Assembly (NCBI GenBank): GCA_032622095.1
Contig: CP136066.1
Location: forward strand, 195,598,816 to 195,662,815
Reading direction: 5' to 3'
Length of the DNA: 64,000 nucleotides
DNA from: Siphonodentalium dalli
Lineage: Eukaryota; Mollusca; Scaphopoda; Gadilida; Siphonodentaliidae
Shown one piece after another: positions 24,221-36,323 of this stretch (the stretch's first letter is position 1; the number at the start of each line of letters is the position of its first letter). A program made the position numbers and the translations under genes. The notes under the pieces were generated by a model that made no database searches, had not been told where the DNA came from, and saw only the letters and a list, made by a program, of their open reading frames with translations.

Positions 24221-24640
24221 TTAAAGCCACATGGCGGTTTGCGCTCCGAAATACACATATTATTCGCTTTTGAATTTTTCTCAGTATCGAAATAGGTCGA
24301 TAAATATCTTAACGACCTTTCTACGAGCATTATGTAACCCAAAAAGATGCATTGAAGTAATGAAAAATACAACCGTGAATACGGTATTTGGGTCCCAAAC
24401 ACAAAACAGCCATTTACACGACATGGGACAGAAAAGAGCGTGACGTGGTAGTCTTTTCCGGATATGGCAGCAATGCAGAGCGTTTATCTGACTTCGAGCG
24501 AAAAGTTGAAATCGGCTGAAGTGTTTTGCAGAGCAGTTGCAGTCAGTATATCAATAGTTCGTGTATGGACCTATCGCATCCGTCGCTCCAAATTACGTAG
24601 ACAAAATATTCGGAGGTTGGAATGAGCTATGTCCGTTTAA
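24221..24640 (-). mobile_element. Family E element, TTAA-flanked (copy 4)
   Basis: TTAA at 24221-24224 with AGCCACATGGCGG, and 'gctatgtccgt' with TTAA at 24637-24640. Collinear with the 2005-2449 copy, same orientation. Confidence 0.9.
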
Positions 24641-24911
24641 ATACAATTGAAATGTGATCAAGTATTACCTCAGCAGACAATGCGCGACCGACTATTCTCA
24701 ACCAGCAGTTAATCTATGGTTGATAGCGGTGTGAGATATGATATAATATCAAAATAATAATTATGGTTAAGCATGCATACTCTCCCACATAAACGTGCAC
24801 TGTATAATGCACATGTGTTTACTGCATGGTATATGACGTGTTTCTGAACTATGTGGGTTCAGGGGTCCACAGAATAGTTTAGTCCGAGATCAACTATCAC
24901 GAGCGTCTGTG

Positions 24912-25115
24912 CAGGCTGTTCTCCCGGAAATCGGAACATTATCTGCTTATAAAGAACTCGTTTTACGTAGATAATCACCTTAGAACCGATAATGTGCTGA
25001 CAATGAGGCCATTTTAGTGATGACTCCATTGTATGCTTATTTCAGAATCAAATAATCACATTATGTACAAGTCACATTATAGGTCGATTGTGTGCGTACT
25101 TGCATGCGAGAGGAT
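24912..25115 (-). repeat. Family H repeat, internally deleted
   Basis: 'caggctgttctcccggaaat' to 'gaggatatgttg', with about half the usual interior missing. Confidence 0.7.
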
Positions 25116-25209
25116 ATGTTGATCTTTGATATGGAAATAAATACTCCTATTTTCTTTCCTGACTGATACATGAATTATAAATACACATTACTCAACATTG
25201 AAAGACAAT

Positions 25210-25590
25210 TTATCTTTTAAAACATTTTAAAATTAACTGTTTTAAACACCAGATACCCCTCCTGTGCTTTTTATGACTAATACAATCGTGTCCCCAAAAA
25301 CTAGTCTCATACAAATTATTGTCAGCGGAAGTTCTCCCAGAAAGAGACAGCACGTCTAAAATACTACTATTAATCAACTCAAATTCTGATATCAAGCTTC
25401 TCGTTGTTGAACATAGTCTTTTGCACGAGTTTGAGGCGTCGGAGATTTGGTGATGAATAATTGTAAACTCTGATTTCCGTATCTGATTGATTGACAATCG
25501 GTCGAAGAAGGATAACTCAATACTATACAGATGTGGAATCTCTATTCCCGGCTAAAATTTTATATGAACACTATATGCTAGTATGATTCC
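25210..25590 (-). repeat. LINE-associated repeat (copy 3 of 3)
   Basis: Contains 'ggtcgaagaaggataactca' and 'cagatgtggaat' as in the other copies, and a 95-codon minus-strand frame (25210-25497). That frame has no recognisable domain and is probably LINE-derived. Confidence 0.55.
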
Positions 25591-25898
25591 GGCATATATC
25601 CACCCCTGATCAAGTGGTCCTTCTAATATGCTATGATGATGGTGGCCCTGCTGAATTGTTATGATGCGGGTATGGCAAACTAATGCCGTTACGCAAAAGT
25701 ACCGTTATTTTTGCTAAAGTTGTCATTTTGGCGGTGTTTGGCTAATCCGAGCGATTTGAGAAAACAACCAGTGTGTGTATGAAACATTAAAGAACATGTA
25801 TTTTTGAAAAATATAATAATGCTTGCGTTGGTGTTTCTAAAACGACATGAATAACAATCTTGAATATAGTCGAGTTTCAACAATTAATACACCCAGTA
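25591..25898. other. Unassigned stretch
   Basis: No gene or recurrent element seen. Confidence 0.5.
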
Positions 25899-26030
25899 TT
25901 AACCCTTTCAATGCCAAGTCCGATTTTTGTATCAACCAATATACCCTGTGCCAATGCATTCTCTTATATATGCGAGTCGCCATAGGTCGCCTCGCATATA
26001 TAAGAGAATGCATAGGCCTAACAATTTTAC
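25899..26030 (+). mobile_element. Truncated family P element with piggyBac-type left end
   Basis: TTAA at 25899-25902 followed by CCCTTTCAATGCC, then 'ccctgtgcc' leading into one P palindrome (25947-26022). This parallels the left half of the complete copy at 60407-60796. I found no matching right terminus. Confidence 0.7.
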
Positions 26031-27029
26031 ATCATTTGTTATTATTTTTTACAATTTTAATAATTTCTTCTTATATTCTTTGACAGACTTATTTTGTAGG
26101 TTTATTGCCAGGGAATATTACGTTTTTCATGGGCATGAAAATTATTACTATGAATACATGGTGATAGTTTTGAGTTATAACATGCCCCTAAGGTTTTATC
26201 CAGTTTGTTTTTAAATTCGCTATAGCATGCTTAAGCATACCCAAAAATATATATAATTGTTTTTTGTTTTTTTTTACATTTGTTTTGTTTTTTTTAGGGC
26301 CGATTTTACAGACCGTAAATTAGGGCCGACACTGAAATGTTAAACATATTTCGCAATATATATGTTATTGAATGTTTGATACGAATACTCATGACGTTAA
26401 CAGTGCCATTCAATTACTGGACATCAGCTAACACACTGTTAGCATTCGGATCACGGCTTGCACACCCCACCTAGAAAAAGTCAGTGGTAAATACATGGCA
26501 ATTACATACGATACTTAATATATATCGATGAGATGGTACTGTACATTACTGCGCTTTGACAGTGAATTATTTCAATACATGTTAAAGTCGTTTATTCCAC
26601 CATAAACGACACTGACATAATGACTCGGATGGAGGGTTGAACACCCAACAGAAAACCCAGTGACGAGTGCATGACAATTACAAAATTATCACAGAGGATA
26701 AATGGTAACGCCTTCACCACCTCCCCGTAGCTGTACTAATGTGTGGGGTGTAGACACCCAGTATTTTGACATGATATTTGGTATGTAGGTTTGTCACCAG
26801 GAGGGCTTTCAAAAGAGGGTTGATTGACGTTATCACAGAGGATAAACGGTAACTCCTTCACCATCTCACGCATGGGGAGTAGATACACAGTGTCTTGCTA
26901 ATAATCAGCATTGTATTATTATTTTTTGTGACATGATAATCGAGCCTGTTCACTCCTCACGGTACTGTTCCGATACATTCATGATCGGAGAACACACTAA
27001 TTGCCGCCGATGGAATAATTATACCCCCC
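26031..27029. other. Unassigned stretch with a weak duplication
   Basis: 'ttatcacagaggataaa.ggtaac..cttcacca' occurs at 26687 and 26831, suggesting a decayed ~145-bp duplication. No gene seen. Confidence 0.4.
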
Positions 27030-27760
27030 CGCAACTAAGTTAGGGGGGGGGGTATACTGGAATCAGCTTGTCCGTCCGTCCGTCCGTGAACACAAATTTG
27101 TCCGGAGTTTTTCTCAGTCGTTTTTTGATAAATTTCCGTGAAACTTGGCATAGACATCAACCACCATGGGAACCTGTGCACCTGCGATTATGACGGAGTT
27201 TTTTTGGTGGAGTTATCCCCCCTTTTTCGACTTAGAACATTTTCGCAACATGTATAATTTTGTCCGAGCTTTTATTCCTACAGTTTTAGGTCAATTTTTT
27301 TAAAACTTGGCACATATATTTAATACCATGGGAACCTGTGTACCTGCGATTATGACGCCTGTCCGACATTTGTTGGTGGAGTTATCCCCCTTTTTCGACT
27401 TAGCAATTTTTTTGCAAAATGCATAATTTTGTCCGAGCTTTTATTCCTACATTTTTAGGTCATTGTTTTTTAATCTTTTGGCACTGATATTTAGTACCAT
27501 GGTAACCTGTGCACCTGCGATTATGATGTCTGTCCGACTTTTTTTTGTGGAGTTATTCCCCTTTTTCGACTTAGAACATTTTCGCAACATGCATAATTTT
27601 GTCCGAGCTTTTATTCCTACATTTTTCGGTTAATAGGTTTAAGATTAGGATTATGGTTGTGCACCTGAAATGGGAACTGTTATTTTATTATTTTAACTAA
27701 ATGTTTACTGACATGTGAAACATCTTAGTGTTTTAAAAACACGGGGGGTATCCTTAGTCC
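27030..27760 (+). mobile_element. Family G-like element with three ~172-bp subrepeats
   Basis: The left end is a C7/G9 hairpin (27024-27053: 'ataccccccc', 'gggggggggtat'). A GTCCGTCC stretch follows, then units marked by 'ttttgtccgagcttttattc' at about 27256, 27427 and 27599, i.e. 171-172 bp apart. Each unit contains 'ggagttatcccccttttt' and 'cgactta'. The right end is 'cggggggtatccttagtc'. Non-coding. Confidence 0.8.
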
Positions 27761-27783
27761 CATTGGGACAGTCACACCTCCAG

Positions 27784-28188
27784 TTGTCACAAGGCATCGA
27801 TAACATTCGTAGTCAGTTTTTCAAACCGATCACAAATGTAGCAGCTTTTCACATGCGATCACATTTGTAGCCAGCGTTTCAAATTCTATCGTATTATGAT
27901 GCAATATGTGACGTCATCGCGTGAACAAGATACCAAAAGAACTCGGGCAATTGCATGAAATTAGGTATATAACTGATTAACTAATATTTAATTGATTTCC
28001 TCCCTATAAATGTATGTTATTTTTCATTCATCTACTCAAGAATGTGATTAGCCAACCAATTAGTCTCGTTCATTAGACCCACATGAATAGGAAAAGCTGG
28101 CTACGAATTTGATCGCCCTTGAAAATCTGCCAACATGTGTGATCAATTTGAAAAGCTGGCTACGAATGTGATCGATGCCTTGTGACAA
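27784..28188. mobile_element. Family N element, ~405 bp with long terminal inverted repeats
   Basis: The left end TTGTCACAAGGCATCGAT at 27784 is the exact complement of the right end ending at 28188. The inverted similarity extends over ~75 bp through 'acattcgtag.cag.ttttcaaa'. The sequence 'gctggctacgaat' also recurs directly inside the right arm (28093 and 28155). Non-coding. Confidence 0.85.
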
Positions 28189-29559
28189 TGACACAATCAG
28201 CCTAAATGCAACACTAAATAAAGGAAATAATGTGCGATAAAATAAAAAAATTACTTGCCATTTTCACATTAATATATCCTTCAGTTTGGTACGCTTATGT
28301 ACATCAACAGAAATGATATCTATCTTACATTAAGATTTTCATGTAATTTAAGTATTTTGAACTCGGAGTAGTTTTACCAGTTTGGCACTGTTAACGTCGC
28401 GGGTGACAAAACTGCTTATCATTATTAACATTGTCGAAAACAATACAATATCAGAATAGCGGTGCGTTTTAGGAATGGGCAGTCACTCGGATATTCTCCT
28501 GAACGCACGGACCTCTGAATCTGAATATCTGTATCATGCATCACATAAACGTCTCTTGAGCATTTTACTGTGGGTATTGGATTGGCGAGTGTAGCATGCA
28601 ATTCGTTATATGGCCTCAGCTGTGTCTACGACTATTGTTTATTTTGGGCCATTAATTGTTTGTCGATCAAAATCTTAAGTTTTACCCATACTGTTGAAAG
28701 TTTATCAAAAGGATAAAAATCATGGCCGTTGTTACAAATTTGTGTTTATATATATTAAACACTAATAACTGAGGGTGGCATGATATAGATCACGATGCCA
28801 TCCATGTGTTTAGACTTCATATACCACCCGAGGGAATCAACTACATTCTTACAAACGCTGGGCAAATGTGATTTCGTCACACCGAACAAACTGAGTTAGC
28901 CAGTAAGACACAAAAGTGTGTGACAAAACGACTTCTTTTTTTAAGGATAATATTTCTACTTTGCTAATTGGGAACTTTTTCCAGCTCAGCTTGTCTGAAT
29001 GAGTAGGGTTTTGCCATACAACGGACCAACCCTCATATCGATGGCACTTTTTTTTGGGTGGTTCCGTCACAGACACAATTTGGCCCAGTGCGAGGTGATA
29101 CTTAATTATGCCTAGAAGGCTGACGGACACTCTGTCACGTGGCTGTGTTACTCCTCAATAACGTGATTTGACGTGTTTATTTTGCACAATTGTGTGTGTA
29201 AACTTGTGAATCATTTCTTGCTGTCGTCACAATACAAAAATTATGAAAATAAACAATTCTCGAACTTAATCTGTTGTTAATAAATCTTTACCAACACCCT
29301 CCCAGCTTGTTCTTCAATCCATATTCCCCTGTAATAAATTCTTTTTGTTGGTATTTTATTTCTCTTTGTATGTATATGATGGGAAATAAAAAAAAAAAAA
29401 AAGATGTTGACACCATCGGCAAAACACGAGCGAAAATTTCACGGTACACGTGTTGTTTACTTGAGCGATAGGGGGTAATTCTTGAGGTACAAGGGAGGTA
29501 AAATTTAATATTTAAATGCAGACGAGTGCAATATTTGGGGGTAGAATACCAAAGTCTTT
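28189..29559. other. Unassigned stretch
   Basis: A 93-codon minus-strand frame at 28849-29130 contains a run of basic and aromatic residues but no domain I recognise. Poly-A of 15 lies at 29389-29403. No supported gene. Confidence 0.45.
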
Positions 29560-29565
29560 CTACAG

Positions 29566-30381
29566 ATGCTGGATTCGTTGTTAACAAATGAAGAAGCACT
29601 ACAGGTGTTGGAAGCGTCGGACACCGGAAGCGATTTTGAGGGATATCATTTCGATCTAACAAATAAAGAGGCGTTGAATATTTTTAATTCGGACAATGAT
29701 GCAAGTGAATTCAGTGTGTTTAATTCCGAGTCAGACGGGGAGTGCGAACAAAACATATCCGAGGATGAGAGTGATTCGGAAACAATTATTAACAGCACAA
29801 TAAATGTAAACTGTGATGCTCCAAACTTTCGTCCCATACTCCCGGACGTGTTTAATGCGGAGGAAGCCACCCCGCTTGATTTTTTAAAACTTTCATGGAG
29901 GATGGCATGTATGAACATATTGCAAAAAATACCAATGCATATGCCGAAATCATTACTAGTGAAAACTGAGTGGGAGATCCCCGTTGGTCCCAACAAATGC
30001 TGCAGAAATTCGGGCCTATTTAGGCCTTAATATACTAATAGGTGTGTCACCAAAGCCAAGTTATTCGGATTATTGGAGCAAAAATGATTTCATGGGCAAT
30101 GCTGATTTCCAGAAAACAACGACGAAGGCGCGGTATGAAAACTTACACAATAATTACATGTTGAATGTTGAGGCAGCGAGAACATGGATAAGTGATCCAG
30201 AATATCATCATATCAACAAGGCTAAGCCCATGTGTGATGGGACAAGTAACAATTACATGAAAACTTACACAATAATTACATCTGAATGTTGAGGCAGCGA
30301 GAACATGGATAAGTGATCCAGAATATCATCATATCAACAAGGCTAAGCCCATGTGTGATGGGACAAGTAACAATTACATGT
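29566..30381 (+). pseudogene. piggyBac transposase N-terminal pseudogene
   Basis: It begins MLDSLLTNEEALQ, then an acidic region rich in Asp, Glu and Ser (to ~29820) as in PGBD-type proteins. A conserved-core beginning follows: EHIAKNTNAYAEI (29913-29951 in a shifted frame) and NAAEIRAYLGLNILIG then YSDYWS (29990-30082 in a third frame). These blocks match the start of the DDE_Tnp_1_7 domain. Frame changes near 29885 and 29975, a TGA at 29967-29969 and a 121-bp tandem duplication near the end show it is dead. The catalytic DDD core is missing. A separate C-terminal piece lies at 42860-43342. When intact the enzyme excises and inserts DNA at TTAA. Confidence 0.85.
30138..30381 (+). repeat. 121-bp tandem duplication inside the piggyBac relic
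   Basis: The block starting 'gaaaacttacacaataatta' at 30138 is repeated immediately at 30259 with almost no divergence apart from a 1-base difference near 'acat(c)tgaatgttgag'. It is therefore younger than the frameshifts around it. Confidence 0.9.
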
Positions 30382-30521
30382 AATATTTCAAACATACTAA
30401 ATAGGTTTCTGTAGATGGTATTTTACTAGGGTTCCACTCATTCGTCACATGAGAAGGGATGGCCTACACATATGTGCCACGCTTAACCCGAGCAGAAAGG
30501 GTCCGAAAGAAATAAAAGGTC

Positions 30522-31172
30522 AGCCGACCACGGTGTCCCCCGAAAACGTGGAAAGTCGACGCCGCTTTGTTAAAGAAATTAAATGAAATGTTCTAAGTCG
30601 AAAGGGTTAATAATTCCGTAAAGAAATAATTTTCCCGTCATCTATATACATGCTGCACATCTCCAATATGTGGGTGACAATACTCTGAAGTTTCAAATAT
30701 CTACGATCAAAACTGTAGGAGGAGTCGATTACACCATGAAGGTACCCTCATACAGAAAGGTCCATAATTCTGGGAAAAATCATTGGATCAAACTCAAATT
30801 CGAACTTGACCTGTATTTTGATATAAACGACCCACAAAACAACGGAATTTACAATTGAACAGTCCAAACTTGAGTTATCATCCATAAACCAAAGAAAAAA
30901 CAAGAAAAAATTGAATTTTCTAAGTCGAAAACAACTTTAGATATCATCCGGAAACCGAAAATGTGAGAAATTTTCTAAGTAAAAACAATTGTAAAAAGGG
31001 AAATAACTCCATAAAAGAACATCGGATCAAACCAATAATTGCTGAGCACCTGTGTTCTTGGTTGCGACACCTACATACAAAGTTTAAATCAAATCGGATG
31101 ATAATTACTGGAGTTATAACTCCGGACGGACGCGGCTGATTACAATAGTCCTCCGAAAATTTTGGGGGACAA
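30522..31172 (+). mobile_element. Family Q element (copy 2)
   Basis: Starts 'cagccgaccacggtgtcccc'. It contains 'actgtaggaggagtcgatta', two subrepeats with 'gaattttctaagtcgaaaa' and 'ttgagttatcatcc', and ends with a GGACGG stretch and an imperfect palindrome at 31146-31170. Closely related to 41760-42243. Non-coding. Confidence 0.75.
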
Positions 31173-31323
31173 TTACAGTTCAAGTTCGATTTTGGGTTCC
31201 GCCTATCAATTTTTACCAGATTTATTGTATTTTGGAGTAGTGCAATTAAAAGTGGCTAAATGGGCATATTTTGCCATTCCATAGCAATGCTCTTGTTCTC
31301 ATATAAGATCATCTTCCTTTCAG

Positions 31324-31600
31324 GTTGTAGAAGAGAGAACAGCAGCCGATGAGAGGAGACATAACCAGGCACAGCTTTCATCCGGGATTTCAATGAATCG
31401 TCTAATAGACGAGTGTACCAAACGTTGCCCAGAGGGAACTTTGGTGCCTTCAAAAAGTCTAGTTAAGACTCCAATTTACATCTAAGAACCCATATACCAA
31501 AACAGCGCAGGATTCAAATAAAAAATCCAGGTTATTTCGGTATTTGGTATCAAGACAGGCCTTAAGATTAGATGAGAATCACCGAATCGATTCCCGCAAA
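31324..31600 (+). pseudogene. DDE-like family pseudogene, 5' coding exon
   Basis: After a splice acceptor (tttcag, ending 31323) the frame reads VVEERTAADERRHNQ, then GISMNRLIDECTKRCPEG and SLVK. It then changes frame near 31465 to QFTSKNPYTKTAQD and continues to a stop near 31630. These blocks resemble the N-terminal part of an uncharacterised protein family, abundant in marine invertebrate genomes, whose later part has a DGGPDH...NPVER signature (see 36479-39470). The frameshift makes this a pseudogene. The remaining exons lie beyond element B, which occupies the intron. The family assignment is from memory of the pattern and is untested. Confidence 0.6.
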
Positions 31601-32017
31601 TTCTCACATATCGTTGCTTGACGTGGAACACTTGGGTGATCGAATGCGAATACAGAATATTAAAAGTAGCTATTCAAACAAATGTTATATCCAAATTACA
31701 TGTAGCAGCAAGCAACGTCATTGTTGTCCATATATATTCAATTGATGTGAATTATATGCGATGACTCTATTTCTATTTGGCATAATCATTGCCATTTGTT
31801 TTACCAGGGAATGTTTTCCCCCAAATTAAGGAGTAAATATTTACATTTCTGCAGAGTCAAGATGTTTTGTAATCTGAAAATTGAATTAGTGAATAATATG
31901 AGTTTAATGATTCAGGTCCAATATAAAATACATTGTAATACGACCCTGCCTAACTATGCTTAAAAGCCATGTCCTGATTGGCCAGTGGCCCGAGTTACCA
32001 TGGCTATCTCGTTCAAG

Positions 32018-32058
32018 TTTTGTGGTACAATTCTACTTTTTCCAATTGTACCACAAAA
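32018..32058. promoter_or_regulatory. Left-end 15-bp-arm inverted repeat, possible recombinase site
   Basis: TTTTGTGGTACAATT (32018-32032) and AATTGTACCACAAAA (32044-32058) are exact complements around an 11-bp spacer. This is the architecture of a tyrosine-recombinase binding site. The same pair, with one mismatch, is in element A at 17188-17228. Function is inferred. Confidence 0.5.
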
Positions 32059-33627
32059 AAATCGGTTTATTCAGATCGCCGCACGCGACTTTTCCAGTCT
32101 TTTCTAACTCCGCGCAAACGGGGCATCAACGGAGTACACCCGCACGTGCACCCGCAACCCTTTGAATTTTGCTACATCTTGACAACCGTTAACGAGAGAA
32201 CAATCTTACAATGGCTTGTGAATTTTCTAGCGATTCGTCGTTTGAACGCAGTTTGGTTGCCAATGAATATGGTCCAGATGATGTTATGGTATGTTGATAT
32301 ATGTTACTACCAAAGAAAGTTACTTAATAAGTATATTAGGACTAAATGACAAAATAAATAGTAAAAATTTATTTTCCATGGGCTGTGCATTCGAATCTCG
32401 ATCATATTCGATATTTCGGAATCAAGTTGAAACTGAAAGCGTTTATTTTGTTCACCAGTGGGGGAATATGATCAGTTTACTAAACTAGATCATCTAGATC
32501 CATTTTTGTAAGGAAAATGGTCTATAGTCGGTGATCATATTCATGTTGTCCCAACAACGTTCAACACAGAAATGACCGCAGTGGTGTTTCCTTTACAATT
32601 TAAATGAAAGGCACGGGAGCCGCTGCAAACACATCCCTTTTTAGTCAATCACAACGATTATTTACGCAAATTAATTTGTTTTAGGCACGATTGTTTGTTT
32701 ATAAGTATTGTAAGTTATAGGCTTTCCTGGCTTTATGTTGGTCATATGAATCATTATGTAATTTATGACCCTGACTCAATCTGTATGCAGGCAAAATATC
32801 ATGGAATTTAAATAATCACATAAGATTTCAAAAATAATTTAAATAAATTAACTTATTAGTTGGAAATTCCAAAATTATTTTTGGGAGAGCCATTTAATTT
32901 CTACCAGAAGTTGGCAGAACCACTGTAGCAATAATCAATAATACATGTACCAAAGTAATTATGTATTTTTCATTGGAATAACAATTAAACAAAAAACAAA
33001 TAGGGTCCAAATCAACAGGACTTCTCCATATTTCAGCTTGAAAGTGTGAACACAAGGCCAACAGGTGGATATGTTACTCAGCCTCAAGCCAGCTGCACCA
33101 TAACCCAACCAAGGATTGCCAACCCAACAAGAACTCCAACAGAATCTGCAACATTCCAGACCCATATTGGTGGTTCCTCTTCAAGTGCAACAGCTTTACA
33201 CGAAGATATAGCCACAGAGGTATGTACTGGGGCATTTGACAAGTGGTATTTATTTCTTTAATAAGTGTATCTTGAATGATGGAGGCATTATTTTTTAATG
33301 CAGAACATATATGTGAAAAGAAAACTGTCTTAAAATATTGTTATTAAAATGCCATGCCTGTGAACTGTGTATTTATTTCTTAAATAAAACAAATTTAGCC
33401 ATAGCATTATTTTGTTGTTATTGAAATCAGGCATCATAAATTTTATTTTCTTCCAAATTGTTATTTCAGGATCCAACAGATGACCGATTTCGCAGATTAA
33501 CTGAAGAAGAACTGGAAAGCATGGTATCTGCAAAAGACAGCCTAAATACTAAAAAGAACACAAAATGGGGCATCGGACTCTTCAAAAGTAAGCACACTGA
33601 TAGTCTCATACAGCATATATCTCAATC

Positions 33628-34020
33628 CAGTTTTGTGGTACAATTCTATTTTTTTTCTTCAGATTATTCAGATTATACCACCAAAAAAAAAAAAAAAAAT
33701 TATGATACAATCTGAAAAAATAGAATTGTACCACAAAAAATTTGACTTAATCAGATTGCAGCATTGGACTTTTCACACAAAAATAAATTTGTTTTCAGAT
33801 TATTCATATTATACCACAAAAAAAAATTGTGATACAATCTGAAAAAATAGAATTGTACCACAAAAAAAATTGATTTAATCAGATTGCAGCATTGGACTGT
33901 TCACACAAATATTTTTTTGTTCAGATTATTCAGATTATAAAAAAAAAAAAAAAATTGTGATACAATCTGAAAAACTGAAAAAAATTGATTTAATCAGATT
34001 TTTCAGCAATGGACTTTTCA
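33628..34020 (+). repeat. Internal tandem array of hairpin-forming units
   Basis: About three degenerate ~120-bp units. Each combines 'cagattattcagattatacc', an A-tract, 'gatacaatctgaaaaa', 'atagaattgtaccacaaaaa' and 'tcagattgcagcattggac'. Within units 'ttcagatt'/'aatctgaa' and 'tggtacaatt'/'aattgtacca' pair. The array sits where the missing middle of the recombinase gene should be. Confidence 0.8.
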
Positions 34021-34061
34021 CACAAATAAAAAAAAATTCTAAACTTTCTGTTTAAACATAT

Positions 34062-34176
34062 TTACAATTAATGCAATAAAACGCGTCGTCCTACAATAAG
34101 TTTTTTGTGGTACAACTTGACCATACACACCTCTACACCTTGTATTTATTTATTTCTTAATTACAATTAATGCAAT
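34062..34176 (+). mobile_element. Half-palindrome insertion flanked by 16-bp direct repeats
   Basis: TTACAATTAATGCAAT occurs at 34062-34077 and again at 34161-34176. Between them is exactly the right half of the B/A terminal palindrome, starting at its centre (ACGCGTCGTCCTACAAT) and ending 'tttatttatttctta'. Confidence 0.85.
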
Positions 34177-36323
34177 GAAACAAATTATATTTCAATTTCA
34201 TATATGTTTTTGAGTGTCTTAAAGTTATTGAAACGCGATGGTAAAGACGTTTCAAAGCACCATGATGCGATATGCCAGAATGATTTGAAAAAGCTATTGG
34301 GCGAGATGGCTATTATTGCATCAGGTTCAGTGTTTGACCTATCAAATCCTACATGTCTGTAGAGGAAGGTCTGGTTTGACATAACGCTGAATTTTGGTCG
34401 ACGAGGCAGGGAAAACATCCGAAGTTTAAAGAAAGAAGATTATTGTGTTAAAGAAGATGAAAACGGTCATCGTTATCTGGAATTGAAGTATAATGAGGCA
34501 ACAAAAACCAGGCCTGGATCCACCAAAGATGACAACACACCCAAAGGGAGGATGTATGAATCAGGAAAGGAAAACTGCCCTTTAAAATCATATCAATTAT
34601 ACATTTCGAAATTACATCCTGATTGTGAATCCCTATTCGAGAAGCCAAGAACATTATCATCTTTCGAACCAGACACTACATTGGTGTGGTATGAACGGAG
34701 ACCGATATGCGTCCACACGATCGAGAAGATGATGAAGATGATCTCGCACTTAGCTAAACTAAGCAAGGTTTATACAAACCATTGTGTTCGGGCAACAACG
34801 GTAACCCTGCTGTCGCATGCAGGAATAGAAGCACGAGCACTCATGCGAGTATCCGGCCATAGGTGTGAACAATCTATACGGTCATATAATACAGACTCAA
34901 CCACAACACAGAAGAGACGTTATTCAGAGATTCTGCAATGCATACCGGTGGAAACCAACCAAAATAAAATTGAAGCTATTGCGAATAGTGCTACGTCTCG
35001 AGTAGAAACCAACCAAAATCAGTCTAATAGTGCTACATCTTGTTCACAGTATAACTTTAATCTCACTCAGCAGGCGACAAGAGAAATCAGCAATGCCAGT
35101 GGACAGTTCACGATTAAAGATTGCCAAGTCACTATCAACAACTACTACAAATGAGCTTGTTTAAATCCTAATAAAATCATATTTCACCATATTAAACTAT
35201 TGTTACTAAATTCACATATTGTGTTAATTTTTTCAATTCCCCACTTCTCCAAAAATATGATTAAAGAAATAATTGCACGGTGTATGGACTTATGACAAAA
35301 TTGTAACACATTTTTTTGTGTTACAATCTGAAAAAGTGGAATTGTACATATCAATTCGGGGTACCAAGCAGGGCATATACCGGTATCTCATCTGATTTTG
35401 GGAGAATCCATACCACCTTTTCACGAGAATCCAGAGTAGTTTCCGAGATTATAATTTACGAGAATCTAGCCCTGCCAATGTGCCTTATAATAGTGATGGT
35501 CTAATAATAGTGGTATAGTGATGTTCGGGAGTTTTGGCTCATAATAAATATAAATCGTAGGTATTTTTTCTAAAATTAATAATAGTGTCGGCACTATTTA
35601 TTATCTGCGGGCACCAGATGATACGTGTACTGACAGGATCTCCAGGCAGGGTCATAATCATATATAAGAAACCTGACACTCACAGAGCAAAATATTTGAT
35701 TTACATTTTGCAATAGTTAGTCAATTTTAAATTGAAGAGAAAATTTGTCAAAATTGTGACAAATAAGTGTTTTTTTCCCCAGTCAACAGGTCAAAAAATG
35801 GCATAAGTTAGGTCTTCCATAACATAGAATAGAGGAAAAATCTAGATAACTCACCAATCCGTAGTGTTCATCTATATGAACATGGAATGGATGTATTGTA
35901 AATGCATAACCAAAGACAGATGACGAGTAAGTCCGTGATATTCCTGTCACCGTATTTCGTGCATGTGATAAATTCGGGTATTTCAGCCGTATATAATTCA
36001 CCTACGATGATCGGGACCTGTATTTGTGGTTCTAAATAAGTTGCCATAGTTGGAATTTATTATTGCGGATCGTTAATGGCTATTATGTTGTCTCAATATT
36101 GAGTTTTTATTCGTGAAATTTGGCAAGGAGCACTTTCTATTGACATTTTTTTTCAAACGACGTCACGTGACCCCATTGTTTCCAGAGTACTCCGTACAAA
36201 TAAATCGAGTACGCCCAATAAGAATTACACCACGAAATGTTTTCTCACCTGAGGCCGTAAAAGCGCAGGATTTCGCTGACAATTCAGTCGAATTATGACC
36301 AGAAACCTTCAGTCGTATTACAA

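Larger units (their letters stand above)
32211..35154 (+). pseudogene. Crypton-type (DUF3504-like) tyrosine recombinase, spliced, broken
   Basis: The exon model is 32211-32288 (ATG, MACEFSSDSSFERSL, donor gtatgt), 33037-33219 (Ser/Thr/Pro-rich), 33470-33587 (DRFRRLTEEELESM, donor gtaagc) and 34225-35154 (catalytic). The first three join in phase 0. The last exon has FGRRGRENIRSL (first catalytic Arg block), GKENCPLKSYQLYISKLHP, TNHCVRATTVTLLSH (HxxR), SGHR and the nucleophile in IRSY. These match the tyrosine-recombinase core shared by Cryptons and the Crypton-derived domains of ZMYM2/QRICH1/KCTD1. A poly(A) signal AATAAA follows at 35170. Damage: an in-frame TAG at 34360-34362 just before the first Arg block, and the middle of the DNA-binding half is absent, where 33588-34224 holds repeats. 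The intact enzyme would cut and rejoin the element ends through a 3'-phosphotyrosine. Confidence 0.85.

Noticed and set aside
28849-29130. 93-codon minus-strand frame upstream of the piggyBac relic
   Set aside because: It does not resemble piggyBac or any domain I know, and it runs in the opposite direction.
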